Notes under the pieces: model-generated
What the model was told of the DNA's origin: nothing
Database searches by the model: none
What the model saw: only the letters and a program-made list of their open reading frames with translations
Translations under genes and position numbers: made by a program
DNA from: Methanobacteriota archaeon
Lineage (GTDB): Archaea; Thermoplasmatota; Poseidoniia; Poseidoniales; Thalassarchaeaceae
DNA: 64,000 nucleotides
Assembly: GCA_014239955.1 (NCBI GenBank)
Contig: JAAZXW010000009.1
Coordinates: forward strand, 62,001 to 126,000
Reading direction: 5' to 3'
Shown: positions 25,142 through 33,314 of the stretch, piece by piece
How the letters are laid out: each line of letters starts with the position of its first letter
Numbering within the stretch: position 1 is the first letter of the stretch

Positions 25142-26947
25142 ATGGTGTTGAGCGATCTTTCTCCGTCAGATCTCCCTACGCTGCGTGGTAATCCATTCGA
25201 CTCTAGGCCGATTGAGAGAAACCGGGCCAGTGAGATAGTCGGAAGAGAGGATATTCTGATTAGGTGGAAGGAGCATATGCACTCTCAATCTCCAAGATTG
25301 ATTCTCCTTTCAGGGGAGAGGGGCTCAGGTAGGACATCTCTGATCAATGCAATTTCTTCTCAGACAGACAATCGTTTCGTTGGAACCTATTGGCATAGTG
25401 AGGACCCCCTAAATTGTGCCCTGGACGAGCTTGCAATAACCTTCTGCGGGCATGATATTCCTCCGAGCATGCACCAGAAAGTAGAGCGGATTGTGGAGAC
25501 TTTGGATACAGTTTCAGGACCCCTTCCACTAGTCGCTTTGGATTATCCATCACATGTCGATTTGTCCTCGTTCTTGTCTTTGATATTGCCCATATTGCAA
25601 CGACTTAGAGCTCTCGTCGTAGTCGCAGTTTCCAACTCTCAATTTACGTCTCTGGACGAGAACACAAGGGAGGTTTTCGATGAAATAGCCACCGTTGAGC
25701 CCTTCTCTCAGAAGCATATTCAGTTGCTTAGCGACCTCAGGATCCGCAGAATGTCGCCCGAGAGGTGGCACATCAATAGCGACTTGCTCGAGGCGATTAT
25801 GTCCAGAACGGGCGGCAATGCTAGATCAGTCATCGGTATCCTCAGGGATCTCGTAGACGAAAGGAGGGGGATCGGTTCCAAAGACACCCTTGCATCACTA
25901 AAAAGCTGGAATACGCCAAAAATACCCACAGTGCCAGAGAATCCTCCAGATGAGCTCCAGATTGAACCTTTGATCACCCCAATCAATGAATCGGAGATCG
26001 ATGTTGCCGAGGAAACCGAGGAAACCGGGGAATCTTGGCCCGAGGAGGGAGAAATAGAACCGGAAACCGAGGAGCAGGTGCTCGAAGATGATGACTGGGA
26101 CGTAGAACCAGATGACATGTGGCCAGATGAAGAAATAATCGAACCAGAATCTGTGAACGATGGCCCCGAGGAAGAAGAAACCGGTGAAACCACCGCTGAT
26201 AATCCAGAAAAGATCACCGGATGGCCAGCAGATGAGGGAACGTTTCTGTCAATGGACGAGGGTACAGAGCCCCCTAGTAGTGGCCAACCAAGGGGATTCT
26301 CAGGCCTAGTAAGCAGGTCACGCATAACAAATGACCAGATGCCCATGGGTCCTGACTACTCAACCCCTATACAGGAGCCAGAGATAAGAGAATTCCAGAA
26401 CCCCACTAGCGAGCCTCCAGTCCACGAAAGGAAACCACAGTTCATTGAGGAAAATCGCAAGTCGGTTAGTACGGAACCGACACCTATCGAGGAGAAACAA
26501 GTATTATTCTCCGAGGGAGAACTCTGGACTGTTGACTCGGATCTCGAGGAAACACTCCCAGAACTCTCCAACGAAGCCGAATATGAGCCAGAAGAGGTCT
26601 TCGAAGAACCCGAGCCCATCGAAATCATCGAGGACCAAACAAAAACCCCACAATTGGAAAGGAAAATAGTGGTCAAAGGTCCGAAATGGGTGTCAAAGCA
26701 AGTTGTCGACCAAAGCCACCTTGGAAGGATGAGCGACGCTGAGCGACTGGTAGTCTCCATAGCCTCTTCACGCGAGATATCCCCCTCCGACGTTGAGATC
26801 CAAGCACGCCTTGAGGTAGGCAGACCTCGCCTTTCTCAGATATACAATTCACTACACAAATCAGGTATCCTCGCAGTAAGGAAGGAAGGGAGAAGCAGGC
26901 TATTCAAGCTTAGTGAAGCTGCAGGTGACTTGCTAAGCGAGGGGTGA
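25142..26947 (+). CDS. Orc1/Cdc6-like AAA+ protein with altered Walker motifs, acidic linker and winged helix
   Basis: 601 residues. The N-terminus (NPFDSRPIERNRASEIVGRE) and the lid SRTGGNARSVIGILRDL (sensor-2 region, about 221-237) resemble Orc1/Cdc6. The P-loop is SGERGSGRTS, with Arg64 where Lys is expected, and Walker B reads VALDYPS (Asp134-Tyr135) without the catalytic Glu. Residues about 270-515 are a very acidic, low-complexity linker (runs of EETEE and PEEE). Residues about 530-600 form a winged helix: MSDAERLVVSIASS, then GRPRLSQIYNSLHKSGIL. Likely a DNA-binding regulator or initiator-like factor with little ATPase activity. The DUF357 gene follows at once. Confidence 0.75.
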   Translation: MVLSDLSPSDLPTLRGNPFDSRPIERNRASEIVGREDILIRWKEHMHSQSPRLILLSGERGSGRTSLINAISSQTDNRFVGTYWHSEDPLNCALDELAITFCGHDIPPSMHQKVERIVETLDTVSGPLPLVALDYPSHVDLSSFLSLILPILQRLRALVVVAVSNSQFTSLDENTREVFDEIATVEPFSQKHIQLLSDLRIRRMSPERWHINSDLLEAIMSRTGGNARSVIGILRDLVDERRGIGSKDTLASLKSWNTPKIPTVPENPPDELQIEPLITPINESEIDVAEETEETGESWPEEGEIEPETEEQVLEDDDWDVEPDDMWPDEEIIEPESVNDGPEEEETGETTADNPEKITGWPADEGTFLSMDEGTEPPSSGQPRGFSGLVSRSRITNDQMPMGPDYSTPIQEPEIREFQNPTSEPPVHERKPQFIEENRKSVSTEPTPIEEKQVLFSEGELWTVDSDLEETLPELSNEAEYEPEEVFEEPEPIEIIEDQTKTPQLERKIVVKGPKWVSKQVVDQSHLGRMSDAERLVVSIASSREISPSDVEIQARLEVGRPRLSQIYNSLHKSGILAVRKEGRSRLFKLSEAAGDLLSEG

Positions 26948-26949
26948 AA

Positions 26950-27270
26950 ATGTCCGATACAATCACGCTGGAGAGAATCGAGAGGTACCTCGCTCTCACT
27001 GCCGAGGCTAGATCAAAGGCAACTCCCTCAGCATCAAACAAACTTGACGAAGAGAGGCTCAATGAGATGCTTCGGATGTGTGACGATTATGCTGCCGATG
27101 CAAGGCATTTCGCTTCCGAAGGCGATTTAGTTAGTTCCTTCGGGGCGATCAACTATGCCCACGCATGGCTAGACGCCGCAGTCAGGATCGGACTGATGGA
27201 CGGTCATGGCGACGATAGACTGTTCACACTGCCTAGGGGCCAACCATTCGTAGAGAGGGTCCAGAAGTGA
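26950..27270 (+). CDS. DUF357 family protein
   Basis: 106 residues from ATG 26950, three bases after the AAA+ stop, with GGGGTGA as ribosome binding site overlapping that stop. The sequence follows the archaeal DUF357 pattern: LERIERYLALTAEA at the start, then DYAADARHFASEGDLVSSF and INYAHAWLDAAVRIGL. Helical, cytoplasmic, function unknown. In many archaea it is found near translation or replication genes. Tail-to-tail with the PIN gene, overlapping by 38 bases. Confidence 0.85.
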   Translation: MSDTITLERIERYLALTAEARSKATPSASNKLDEERLNEMLRMCDDYAADARHFASEGDLVSSFGAINYAHAWLDAAVRIGLMDGHGDDRLFTLPRGQPFVERVQK

Positions 27271-27592
27271 CTTCGATGTACGAACAGCCCCCTTCTACCA
27301 GTCTTCTCTTCAGTACCCTGTCAACAGTAAGGACTGGCCACCGGTTCTGGAGGGATAGGGCTAGTAGGGCGTCATCCGTGTGCCCGTCTCCCGAATCAAT
27401 TACCTCCGACCTGCCATAGAGGAGGTCTAGGAGGAGGCCACTGCGACTCTCTGCGAGGGAATCAAGCTCATCCATGACTCCTGCGGTGATCTTCAGACTC
27501 GCCTTCCCTACCACTTCGTTCAGTGAAATATCCAGGTTCAGTCCTGCATCAATCAGGGAAACCCAGCCACATGCGTCAACCAGGACTGCAAC
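27233..27592 (-). CDS. PIN-domain protein (archaeal Fcf1/VapC9-like)
   Basis: 119 residues from ATG 27592, seven bases after the aIF2-gamma stop; a longer form from ATG 27625 would overlap that gene by 26 bases. The four acidic PIN positions are visible: VLVDACGWVSL (Asp), GVMDELDSLAE (Glu), GHTDDALLALS (Asp) and VLTVDRVLKRRL (Asp). Single-strand RNA nuclease or rRNA-processing role is inferred from the fold. Linkage to aIF2-gamma and S6e is common in archaea and points to ribosome biogenesis rather than a toxin; no antitoxin gene is adjacent. Confidence 0.82.
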   Translation of the reverse strand, partial: VAVLVDACGWVSLIDAGLNLDISLNEVVGKASLKITAGVMDELDSLAESRSGLLLDLLYGRSEVIDSGDGHTDDALLALSLQNRWPVLTVDRVLKRRLVEGGCSYIEVTSGPSLRMVGP

Positions 27593-27599
27593 CATTGAA

Positions 27600-28835
27600 T
27601 CATCCCGAGATGGTTCCATGACCAATCAGTCGCCATCTGGTACCCACTCTCCTTGAGAGCGTAATCCTGCTTCCCTCCTTGGCGCAAATAGGTAGCCTGA
27701 GGCTAAGGGTCGCCTTCTTTCCCTTGATATTGGCGACGGTTCCAACACTGGTCGCTGTCGCGGAATTGACCATCAGCATCTCGTTTGGCTGCAGGGGTCT
27801 AATGACGCCTTCATCCTCGTTTCCCGAGATCATCTTGTCCAATAGTTGTAGATCGAGACCCAATTCTTCCCAGATTGGGGGCAACTCCCCTTCTCTGGCC
27901 ATTACTTGCCCCGAAAGGTCGTCTGCCTTGGTAGCCAGTGGGTCTAGAGGGGTGGAAATGCCGCAAAGACCACCTGCAAAGGCAGTCTTTAGGTCGGTAC
28001 CTCCGCCCTTTATTCCCTCGATTGTTGTCCTAAGGGGGTCCCAACGAGTCTTGTTTCCTTCCTGTATCCTTCTTCCAGGTGCAATGAGTATGTTGTCCCC
28101 GACGTTGAATGACCCTTCCACGATACTGCCTCCGATCACTCCTCCTTTGATTTCAGACGGCCTCGATCCTGGACGATTTACGTCAAAGGATCTTGCGACG
28201 TACATCAAACCCTCCTCATCTTCTGTCCTGTCTGGGGTGGGGATGGTTTCCTCTATGGCCTCGATTAGGACATCTAGATTCACGTCGTGATGAGCCGAGA
28301 CTGGGATGATTGGGGCATCTTCTGCGATAGTCCCGCTGATAAATTCCTGAATTTCCTTGTAGGACTCCATTGCCCTCTCCTTACTGACAATGTCGATCTT
28401 GTTCTGCACTACTACAATGTTCTCGATTCCCGCTATCTCAAGGGCTGCTAGATGCTCCCTAGTTTGTGGCTGAGGGCATTTCTCCGTGGCAGCTACCAAT
28501 AGTAGTGCGCCATCCATGATGGAAGCCCCGGAAATCATCACCGCCATCAGTGTCTCGTGCCCCGGGGCATCGACGAAGGATACGACCCTAAGCAGATCCC
28601 CCTTCCCCTTCTCGCCCTCGGGGTGCTTCCCCTTGGAGTAGTGTTCTCCATCAGAAGTTACGTGGAATGAAGTGTCTGCATATCCCAACTTGATGCTGAT
28701 ACCCCTCTTTCGTTCTTCCGAATGGGTATCGGTCCAAGTTCCAGATAGGGCTTGGGTTAGAGTGGTCTTCCCGTGATCAACATGACCGACCATGCCGATA
28801 TTGACTTCGGGCTGCTTGCTTTTTGCTCTGGTCAG
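27600..28835 (-). CDS. eif2g: Translation initiation factor aIF2 subunit gamma
   Basis: GTPase that carries initiator Met-tRNA to the small ribosomal subunit. About 411 residues. G1 GHVDHGKTTL, G2 region with RGISIKLGYAD, G3 DAPGHETLM, G4 VQNKIDIV and G5 SAHHD are intact, followed by two beta-barrel domains. The first ATG (28793) would remove the opening strand PEVNIG that the fold needs. The frame continues upstream to CTG at 28835, which has GGGGTGAT five bases before it, and no ATG, GTG or TTG lies between. I therefore place the start at CTG. Confidence 0.93.
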   Translation of the reverse strand: MTRAKSKQPEVNIGMVGHVDHGKTTLTQALSGTWTDTHSEERKRGISIKLGYADTSFHVTSDGEHYSKGKHPEGEKGKGDLLRVVSFVDAPGHETLMAVMISGASIMDGALLLVAATEKCPQPQTREHLAALEIAGIENIVVVQNKIDIVSKERAMESYKEIQEFISGTIAEDAPIIPVSAHHDVNLDVLIEAIEETIPTPDRTEDEEGLMYVARSFDVNRPGSRPSEIKGGVIGGSIVEGSFNVGDNILIAPGRRIQEGNKTRWDPLRTTIEGIKGGGTDLKTAFAGGLCGISTPLDPLATKADDLSGQVMAREGELPPIWEELGLDLQLLDKMISGNEDEGVIRPLQPNEMLMVNSATATSVGTVANIKGKKATLSLRLPICAKEGSRITLSRRVGTRWRLIGHGTISG

Positions 28836-28840
28836 CTTGA

Positions 28841-28848
28841 ATCACCCC
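28841..28848 (-). promoter_or_regulatory. Ribosome binding site supporting a CTG start of aIF2-gamma
   Basis: GGGGTGAT on the minus strand, five bases before CTG 28835. A GTG within it (GTGATTCAAGCT) is in the wrong frame for the GTPase. Confidence 0.5.
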
Positions 28849-28853
28849 AGTCG

Positions 28854-29345
28854 TCACTCCTCTTCTCCAGAGGGCTGTTCGACTGCGGCTTCCTCTCCGT
28901 CGATAATCGCGGCCAATGAGCGCTTTCCAGAATCGACTACCTTCAGATTGATCTGGCGCGTGTCCTGGCTGATTACATTGCCCCGGAGATTCCTCCTCCT
29001 CCTCAGGCCATCGTACTTGTAGCGGTACTCTTTGCTGTTCTTGTTGACGAATTTCTTCCCCTTGTATCCTACTCCGGCAGTGATGAGTACCGATTTGACG
29101 CCAGAGCCATCCAGATCAGCCCTCATTGGCCTGCCTGTGGCATCAGATCCCCCTGTTATCTCCAGTTTGTACCCGCCGAGTGTAGTATCCCCATCTCCGA
29201 CGAACATCCCTTCTACCGAATCCCCAATCTTCTTTCCCAGAAAATGGTTGTAGTTTGCTCCTGTGATGTCCATTGCAAAGGACCTGCCTCCAGACGCCGG
29301 GTTAGTGTCGTTCACCACCGCCTTGAAGGACTGCTCACCTGCCAT
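28854..29345 (-). CDS. rps6e: Ribosomal protein S6e
   Basis: Small-subunit ribosomal protein of archaea and eukaryotes, 163 residues. FKAVVNDTNPASGGRSF, LGKKIGDSVEG, YKLEITGGSDATGRPM and GVGYKGKKFVNKN followed by RRRRNLRGNVIS are the family signatures. It is about 35 residues longer than most archaeal forms through an acidic tail (DGEEAAVEQPSGEEE). Part of the S6e-aIF2gamma-PIN cluster common in archaea. Confidence 0.95.
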   Translation of the reverse strand: MAGEQSFKAVVNDTNPASGGRSFAMDITGANYNHFLGKKIGDSVEGMFVGDGDTTLGGYKLEITGGSDATGRPMRADLDGSGVKSVLITAGVGYKGKKFVNKNSKEYRYKYDGLRRRRNLRGNVISQDTRQINLKVVDSGKRSLAAIIDGEEAAVEQPSGEEE

Positions 29346-29411
29346 TTGTTCACCTTGGACGGCATCCCGACATAAGGCCCCTATAAGAGCGGTTCGGAGT
29401 CAACCGATTGC

Positions 29412-30590
29412 TTACCTCTCGAGAAGTCCCTTCTCAATCCTTCTCCCGATCACCGCAGGTACAGAGTTTGGCATGGTGATGTACTGGGTCCTTCCCCTTC
29501 CTTGGTTGGAACTGGAGGACCTACTTACAATCAACCCCTCGGATTCGAGATGCTTCATGTATTTCCAGAATGTCGTGTAGCCTCTTGGACTCTCACTGTT
29601 TTCCTCACAGACTAGCTCGTACAACTTCCTGGCATCTCCGCTGGAGACTTCCTCTGTTTTCTTCAATCTCCGGCAAATACCAAGGAGGACCAACTTCTGG
29701 TGCAGGTTCAGGCCGTCAACCTGATTCGGCTCTACTGATGCGGATCGAATACTGCTTGGAATGACATCTGCTTCAATGACCTCTCCCCTGCCTGCCATTT
29801 CGGCATGTCTGATTGCACCCTCTAGAATCTCGATTGCCATCCTTGCATCCCCGCCCGAATCTTCTGCGAATGCCCCAATCTTTTCCAGAACCTCTTTGCT
29901 TACGGAACCGGGTCTGCATGACGCCTCGTAACGCTGACTCGCGATTCCTTCGAGGTCGCTTGCCACGTAAGGGCTCATTTGGAGGATGTTGTTCTCTCCT
30001 AAACGAGACTTGATTGCCTTCTCGAAGAGGGTGAATAGGGAATCTTCCTGGCTCACCATGATTAGGGATATGGAACCCTCACCTTCCTTATCCTCATCTA
30101 TTCTGAGGAGCTTGTATATCAAGTCGGAGTTGTCCCTTCTAACTAGCACATCAACTTCGTCTAGGATTAGCAGGAGGTGCTTATCGTGGGTACGGAGATT
30201 GCGTCTAACGCTCTGGATAACTTCTCCAGAGCTGAATCCTCGTTCAGGATGGCCAGAATCTAGAGACAATGCGATTTGCTGAAGGACTTGGGATGCCGAA
30301 GGATGGTTCCTGCAATTTACATGAGCGATAGAAAATTTCCTTTTTCCTTCCAGTTTTGATGCAATGTCCATGCAGAATCGACGGGTGAGAACCGTCTTTC
30401 CAGAGCCAACATTGCCCGTAACAACGGCTCTACAGCTAACGTTGTGATTCTCTATTCCAAAGAACATCGATGCCAATTCGCTTAGTTCGTCCTTCCTACC
30501 AACCAGCTCGGAAGGAGTCCAATCGTAGGACAAAGGCTCCTTGGAGATCAGAACCTTGCCTGCTCCTATCCTGTCGAGGTAGTCCGCCAT
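29412..30590 (-). CDS. cdc6: Orc1/Cdc6 replication initiator
   Basis: Origin-binding AAA+ ATPase that loads MCM. 392 residues. Walker A GNVGSGKT (about 59-66), Walker B LLLILDEVDVL, sensor-1 near LIMVSQED, and lid GGDARMAIEILEGAIRHAE. The C-terminal winged helix covers about 300-385 (LHQKLVLLGICRRL to YTTFWKYMKHLESEGLI). All catalytic positions are intact, in contrast to the Orc-like protein encoded 2.5 kb away. The upstream intergenic region (30591-30725) is not strongly AT-rich and shows no clear ORB element. Confidence 0.95.
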   Translation of the reverse strand: MADYLDRIGAGKVLISKEPLSYDWTPSELVGRKDELSELASMFFGIENHNVSCRAVVTGNVGSGKTVLTRRFCMDIASKLEGKRKFSIAHVNCRNHPSASQVLQQIALSLDSGHPERGFSSGEVIQSVRRNLRTHDKHLLLILDEVDVLVRRDNSDLIYKLLRIDEDKEGEGSISLIMVSQEDSLFTLFEKAIKSRLGENNILQMSPYVASDLEGIASQRYEASCRPGSVSKEVLEKIGAFAEDSGGDARMAIEILEGAIRHAEMAGRGEVIEADVIPSSIRSASVEPNQVDGLNLHQKLVLLGICRRLKKTEEVSSGDARKLYELVCEENSESPRGYTTFWKYMKHLESEGLIVSRSSSSNQGRGRTQYITMPNSVPAVIGRRIEKGLLER

Positions 30591-30725
30591 TGATTACTTG
30601 CCTATTTCGACGTTCTTAGACATATTCGGTTCAGAACCATCTACAACCCTATGATTGCCATGTGCACCTCTATGATTCGGTGTTTTGATAGGCTTGTGCG
30701 CACCAGCGCTACTTGAGGCCGTGCC

Positions 30726-31658
30726 GTGGTGCTGAAGAGGGTGTTCAAGAAGCCAACAGGATTGAGCCTAGTTGGAGCTACGTTTCTAGCAATTTTCGAG
30801 TCAGTAAACAGCTCTGGATTCTCTGACGACATCGCAGTTAGGTCTGGGCTGACCAGCCGTATTTCTTGCAGCTCACCGGACGTATGCACAGGCAGCATCC
30901 CAGAGGGAAAGGAGAAGATAATGTTCCCAGATGGGGCAAACTTCGAGATATGGGGAAATTTGGAAATTGGAATCTTAGATTACGCAATAGTGGCGTCTCT
31001 GGCTTACACCCTAGTGTCACTGTGGGCTCACAGGCCCATTGAGAACCAATTTGGAGTAAAGAAGTCTAGGAAATTGATTGCAATTAAGTCCATTCGCTGG
31101 ATTCGCATAGGGTTTCTTGCTTTGTTCGTTGCACTATTGTCCACAGCAAACAAGATGGGAAAATTTGCGAATATCTCAACAACCATCACCGGCAAGCGGA
31201 CAACGGGCTCATTCGGTAGGCACGACGGATCATGGGGATTCGAGGTATTCGAGTGGGGGTTGCTGGATTTCGCAGAACTCTCCCTCCTCTTCTCATTCTC
31301 TCTTTATTGCTTCTGGAAGGGCTTAGAGGTCGACAAGGCGATACTCAATCCGATTCCAGATAACAGGAACTTCATCGAGAGAATCTGGGGTGGGATTAGG
31401 GATGCCGAGAGGCAACAGAGGACGGATATAGAGGTAGGGGCCGTCAAGGCCAACGATTCATTTACAAAACTCGTCCAAATGCTTGGAGCAGCAGCATCCA
31501 TGAACGTAGCAGCAGCTTCACTGGACGAAGGGGACGTGAAGGTCGCCTTCAACAAGTGGAAGAATCTCACTCACCGGAAGGGCAAGCAGAACAAAGACTG
31601 GATGGGATTGTCAGAATCCCTTGAACAGGCCGGAAATTTCCCCGATGAAGAGGAGTAA
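30726..31658 (+). CDS. Hypothetical membrane protein
   Basis: 310 residues from GTG 30726. I do not recognise a family. A hydrophobic segment lies near residues 13-27, with others at about 88-105, 125-142 and 180-200. Between the first two is a Cys-containing stretch (SCSSPDVCTGS), probably extracytoplasmic. The C-terminal 100 residues are soluble, with IWGGIRDAERQQRTDIEVGA and an Ala-rich helix (LGAAASMNVAAASLDEGD) ending in an acidic tail. Divergent from cdc6. Confidence 0.6.
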   Translation: MVLKRVFKKPTGLSLVGATFLAIFESVNSSGFSDDIAVRSGLTSRISCSSPDVCTGSIPEGKEKIMFPDGANFEIWGNLEIGILDYAIVASLAYTLVSLWAHRPIENQFGVKKSRKLIAIKSIRWIRIGFLALFVALLSTANKMGKFANISTTITGKRTTGSFGRHDGSWGFEVFEWGLLDFAELSLLFSFSLYCFWKGLEVDKAILNPIPDNRNFIERIWGGIRDAERQQRTDIEVGAVKANDSFTKLVQMLGAAASMNVAAASLDEGDVKVAFNKWKNLTHRKGKQNKDWMGLSESLEQAGNFPDEEE

Positions 31659-31715
31659 GGAAAACTATCGGCGGGTTAAAGCCATGATGCGTATTGGGGC
31701 AATTGGGGTGAGTAA

Positions 31716-32411
31716 ATGGCAGATAAACTAACAAGAGAGGAAGTATCAACAAGGCTAGAGGCTATCTTCTCATCCTCTCTGGAAGGCGAAGAGTTGCAGA
31801 AGGCACTCACTAGCATCGAAAAGCGACTGGATAAGTTCGAGGGAAAGTGGGGCGGCTTGATAAAGTGGGCCGAGCAGAAGTACGGAAAGCCAGAAGACTC
31901 CGAAGAACCTAGCCAGGAAGAAACAGAGCAAGAGGGGCAGGGAGGGTCCTCTCCGGATCAAGTCGGAACCGCAGTTGACACCACCCAAGAAGACCCGGGT
32001 GAGTTGTCTCGCGAAGTAGCAGCCAGAAAAATGGAATCCATTTTCAGGTCCAATCTCGACGGCGAAGAGCTAGACAAGATGATCGGGAGCATCGATAAGA
32101 GGCTCGACAAGTTCGAGGGAAAGTGGCCAAAACTGATTCTCTGGGCCGAGGAGAAGTACGGCTCGGCAGATTCTGAGGGGGTAGTGGCATCCGAAGCAGC
32201 CGAACCCCCGCAGGAACCCTCAGGCGTCGAAGAAACCCTCAAACTGATAATAGGCGGCGAATCCGAAGCAGCATTGCACAACCTCAAGAGCTTGATTTCC
32301 CAAGATCCTTCAGATTCCGATGCATGGAATGTATTTTCCTCTTATTACTCCTCAATCGGATTTTCTGGAAGGGCGAAGGCTTGCGAGGAAAAGGCCGAGT
32401 CTCTTTCGTAG
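31716..32411 (+). CDS. Protein with duplicated 54-residue domain and C-terminal TPR-like hairpin
   Basis: 231 residues; ribosome binding site GGGGTGA lies just before the ATG. Residues 5-58 and 97-150 are a clear duplication: IFSSSLEGEELQKAL and SIEKRLDKFEGKW recur as IFRSNLDGEELDKMI and SIDKRLDKFEGKW, each followed by a conserved WAE(Q/E)KYG. An acidic Gln/Ser/Glu linker joins them. Residues about 170-231 form one TPR-like hairpin (ALHNLKSLISQDPSDSDAW). No signal peptide, membrane segment or known family. Its context with the following coiled-coil/TPR gene suggests a related pair. Confidence 0.7.
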   Translation: MADKLTREEVSTRLEAIFSSSLEGEELQKALTSIEKRLDKFEGKWGGLIKWAEQKYGKPEDSEEPSQEETEQEGQGGSSPDQVGTAVDTTQEDPGELSREVAARKMESIFRSNLDGEELDKMIGSIDKRLDKFEGKWPKLILWAEEKYGSADSEGVVASEAAEPPQEPSGVEETLKLIIGGESEAALHNLKSLISQDPSDSDAWNVFSSYYSSIGFSGRAKACEEKAESLS

Positions 32412-32502
32412 GATTTAGTAACCTAATTGTAACTATTTATCCGATTCAAATCCTTTGAAACTATATGGGCCACAATTAAATGCAATTTGCCTTTCCCCAG
32501 TA

Positions 32503-33210
32503 ATGGTAGATTTCATGGTGAAGAAGATTCCTGAGCACATTGCATTCAGTCTAGCAAAGAAGGCCAAGGACGCTGACAAGAAGACCAAGGACGCTGACAA
32601 GAAGGTAAAGGAGGCCGAGAAGAAGGTAAAGGAGGCCGAGAAGAAGGCCAAGGCAGCCGAGAAGAAGGCCAAGAACGCCGAGGATGCAGCAGACGACCTC
32701 GATGACTTCGACGACCTCGATGACTTCGACGACCTCGATGACTTCGACGACCTCGATGACTTCGTCGCCGTTGAAGATACACCGGTAGAAGAGCCAGGTG
32801 AATCCGAAGAAGAACCTCGGTCTGATTCGGCTTCTGAAAATCCGGATGGTGAGCTTGAGGCTTTGATGAAGCAGGCCTCCAGCTCCGAGAGTAGTGAACA
32901 AAGGATTCAGAGAGCAAACCGATTTGCTGACGAGGGGGACTTCGAAGCATCTCTTGAGATCTGGAAGGATCTAACAGCAAGCGAAGCCGAGAACCCAGAA
33001 AATTGGAGAGGAATCGCATCAGTTCTGGATCAAAGGAACCTAGTGGGTGACTCGGCAAAGGCACAAACTGCTCGGGATCACGCAGATAGAATCGAGACCC
33101 AGGCAATCTCGGAAAAAACCGGTAGGAAGATGGAGGATATCATCGCTGATTTGATGGACGACGGAATCCTGAATTTCAGTGCCGGATCCGATGCAAAGGA
33201 CTCCGAATAG
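32503..33210 (+). CDS. Repeat-rich protein: Lys/Glu heptad coil, Asp-rich repeats and TPR-like tail
   Basis: About 235 residues from ATG 32503 (ATG 32515 and an upstream TTG at 32455 are alternatives). After a short start (VKKIPEHIAFSLAK) come six heptads of the type KAKDADK / KVKEAEK, forming a coiled coil, then four exact DDLDDF units, then an acidic linker and a TPR-like hairpin (FADEGDFEASLEIWKDLT). The charge switches sharply from basic to acidic. Unknown function; same strand as the duplicated-domain gene upstream, with about 90 bases between. Confidence 0.7.
   Translation: MVDFMVKKIPEHIAFSLAKKAKDADKKTKDADKKVKEAEKKVKEAEKKAKAAEKKAKNAEDAADDLDDFDDLDDFDDLDDFDDLDDFVAVEDTPVEEPGESEEEPRSDSASENPDGELEALMKQASSSESSEQRIQRANRFADEGDFEASLEIWKDLTASEAENPENWRGIASVLDQRNLVGDSAKAQTARDHADRIETQAISEKTGRKMEDIIADLMDDGILNFSAGSDAKDSE
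32560..32682 (+). repeat. 21-bp coding tandem repeat (heptads)
   Basis: Six copies, the last partial, of a unit like AAGGTAAAGGAGGCCGAGAAG (one heptad); copies three and four are identical. It encodes the Lys/Glu/Ala coil of the surrounding gene. Confidence 0.85.
32692..32763 (+). repeat. 18-bp perfect minisatellite, four copies
   Basis: GACGACCTCGATGACTTC repeated exactly four times (72 bp) in frame, encoding four DDLDDF units. Perfect identity suggests recent expansion and likely copy-number variation between strains. Confidence 0.9.
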
Positions 33211-33314
33211 CACATTAATCGGATTTTATTACACTATTCCTTACTAGCAAATATGAGTAATTTCTACCATTCACATTAATAACTCTACACCCTTGGGACA
33301 GTTTAGGTAATACT

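Noticed and set aside
27233-27592. PIN gene considered as a VapC toxin
   Set aside because: No antitoxin gene next to it, and the aIF2gamma-S6e linkage fits an RNA-processing role.
30591-30725. Origin recognition boxes upstream of cdc6
   Set aside because: Only weak repeats (two CTATGATT words) were seen; no AT-rich unwinding segment or inverted ORB pair.
32560-32763. Repeats considered as a CRISPR array
   Set aside because: Contiguous coding repeats without spacers, in frame with a protein; no cas genes in the window.
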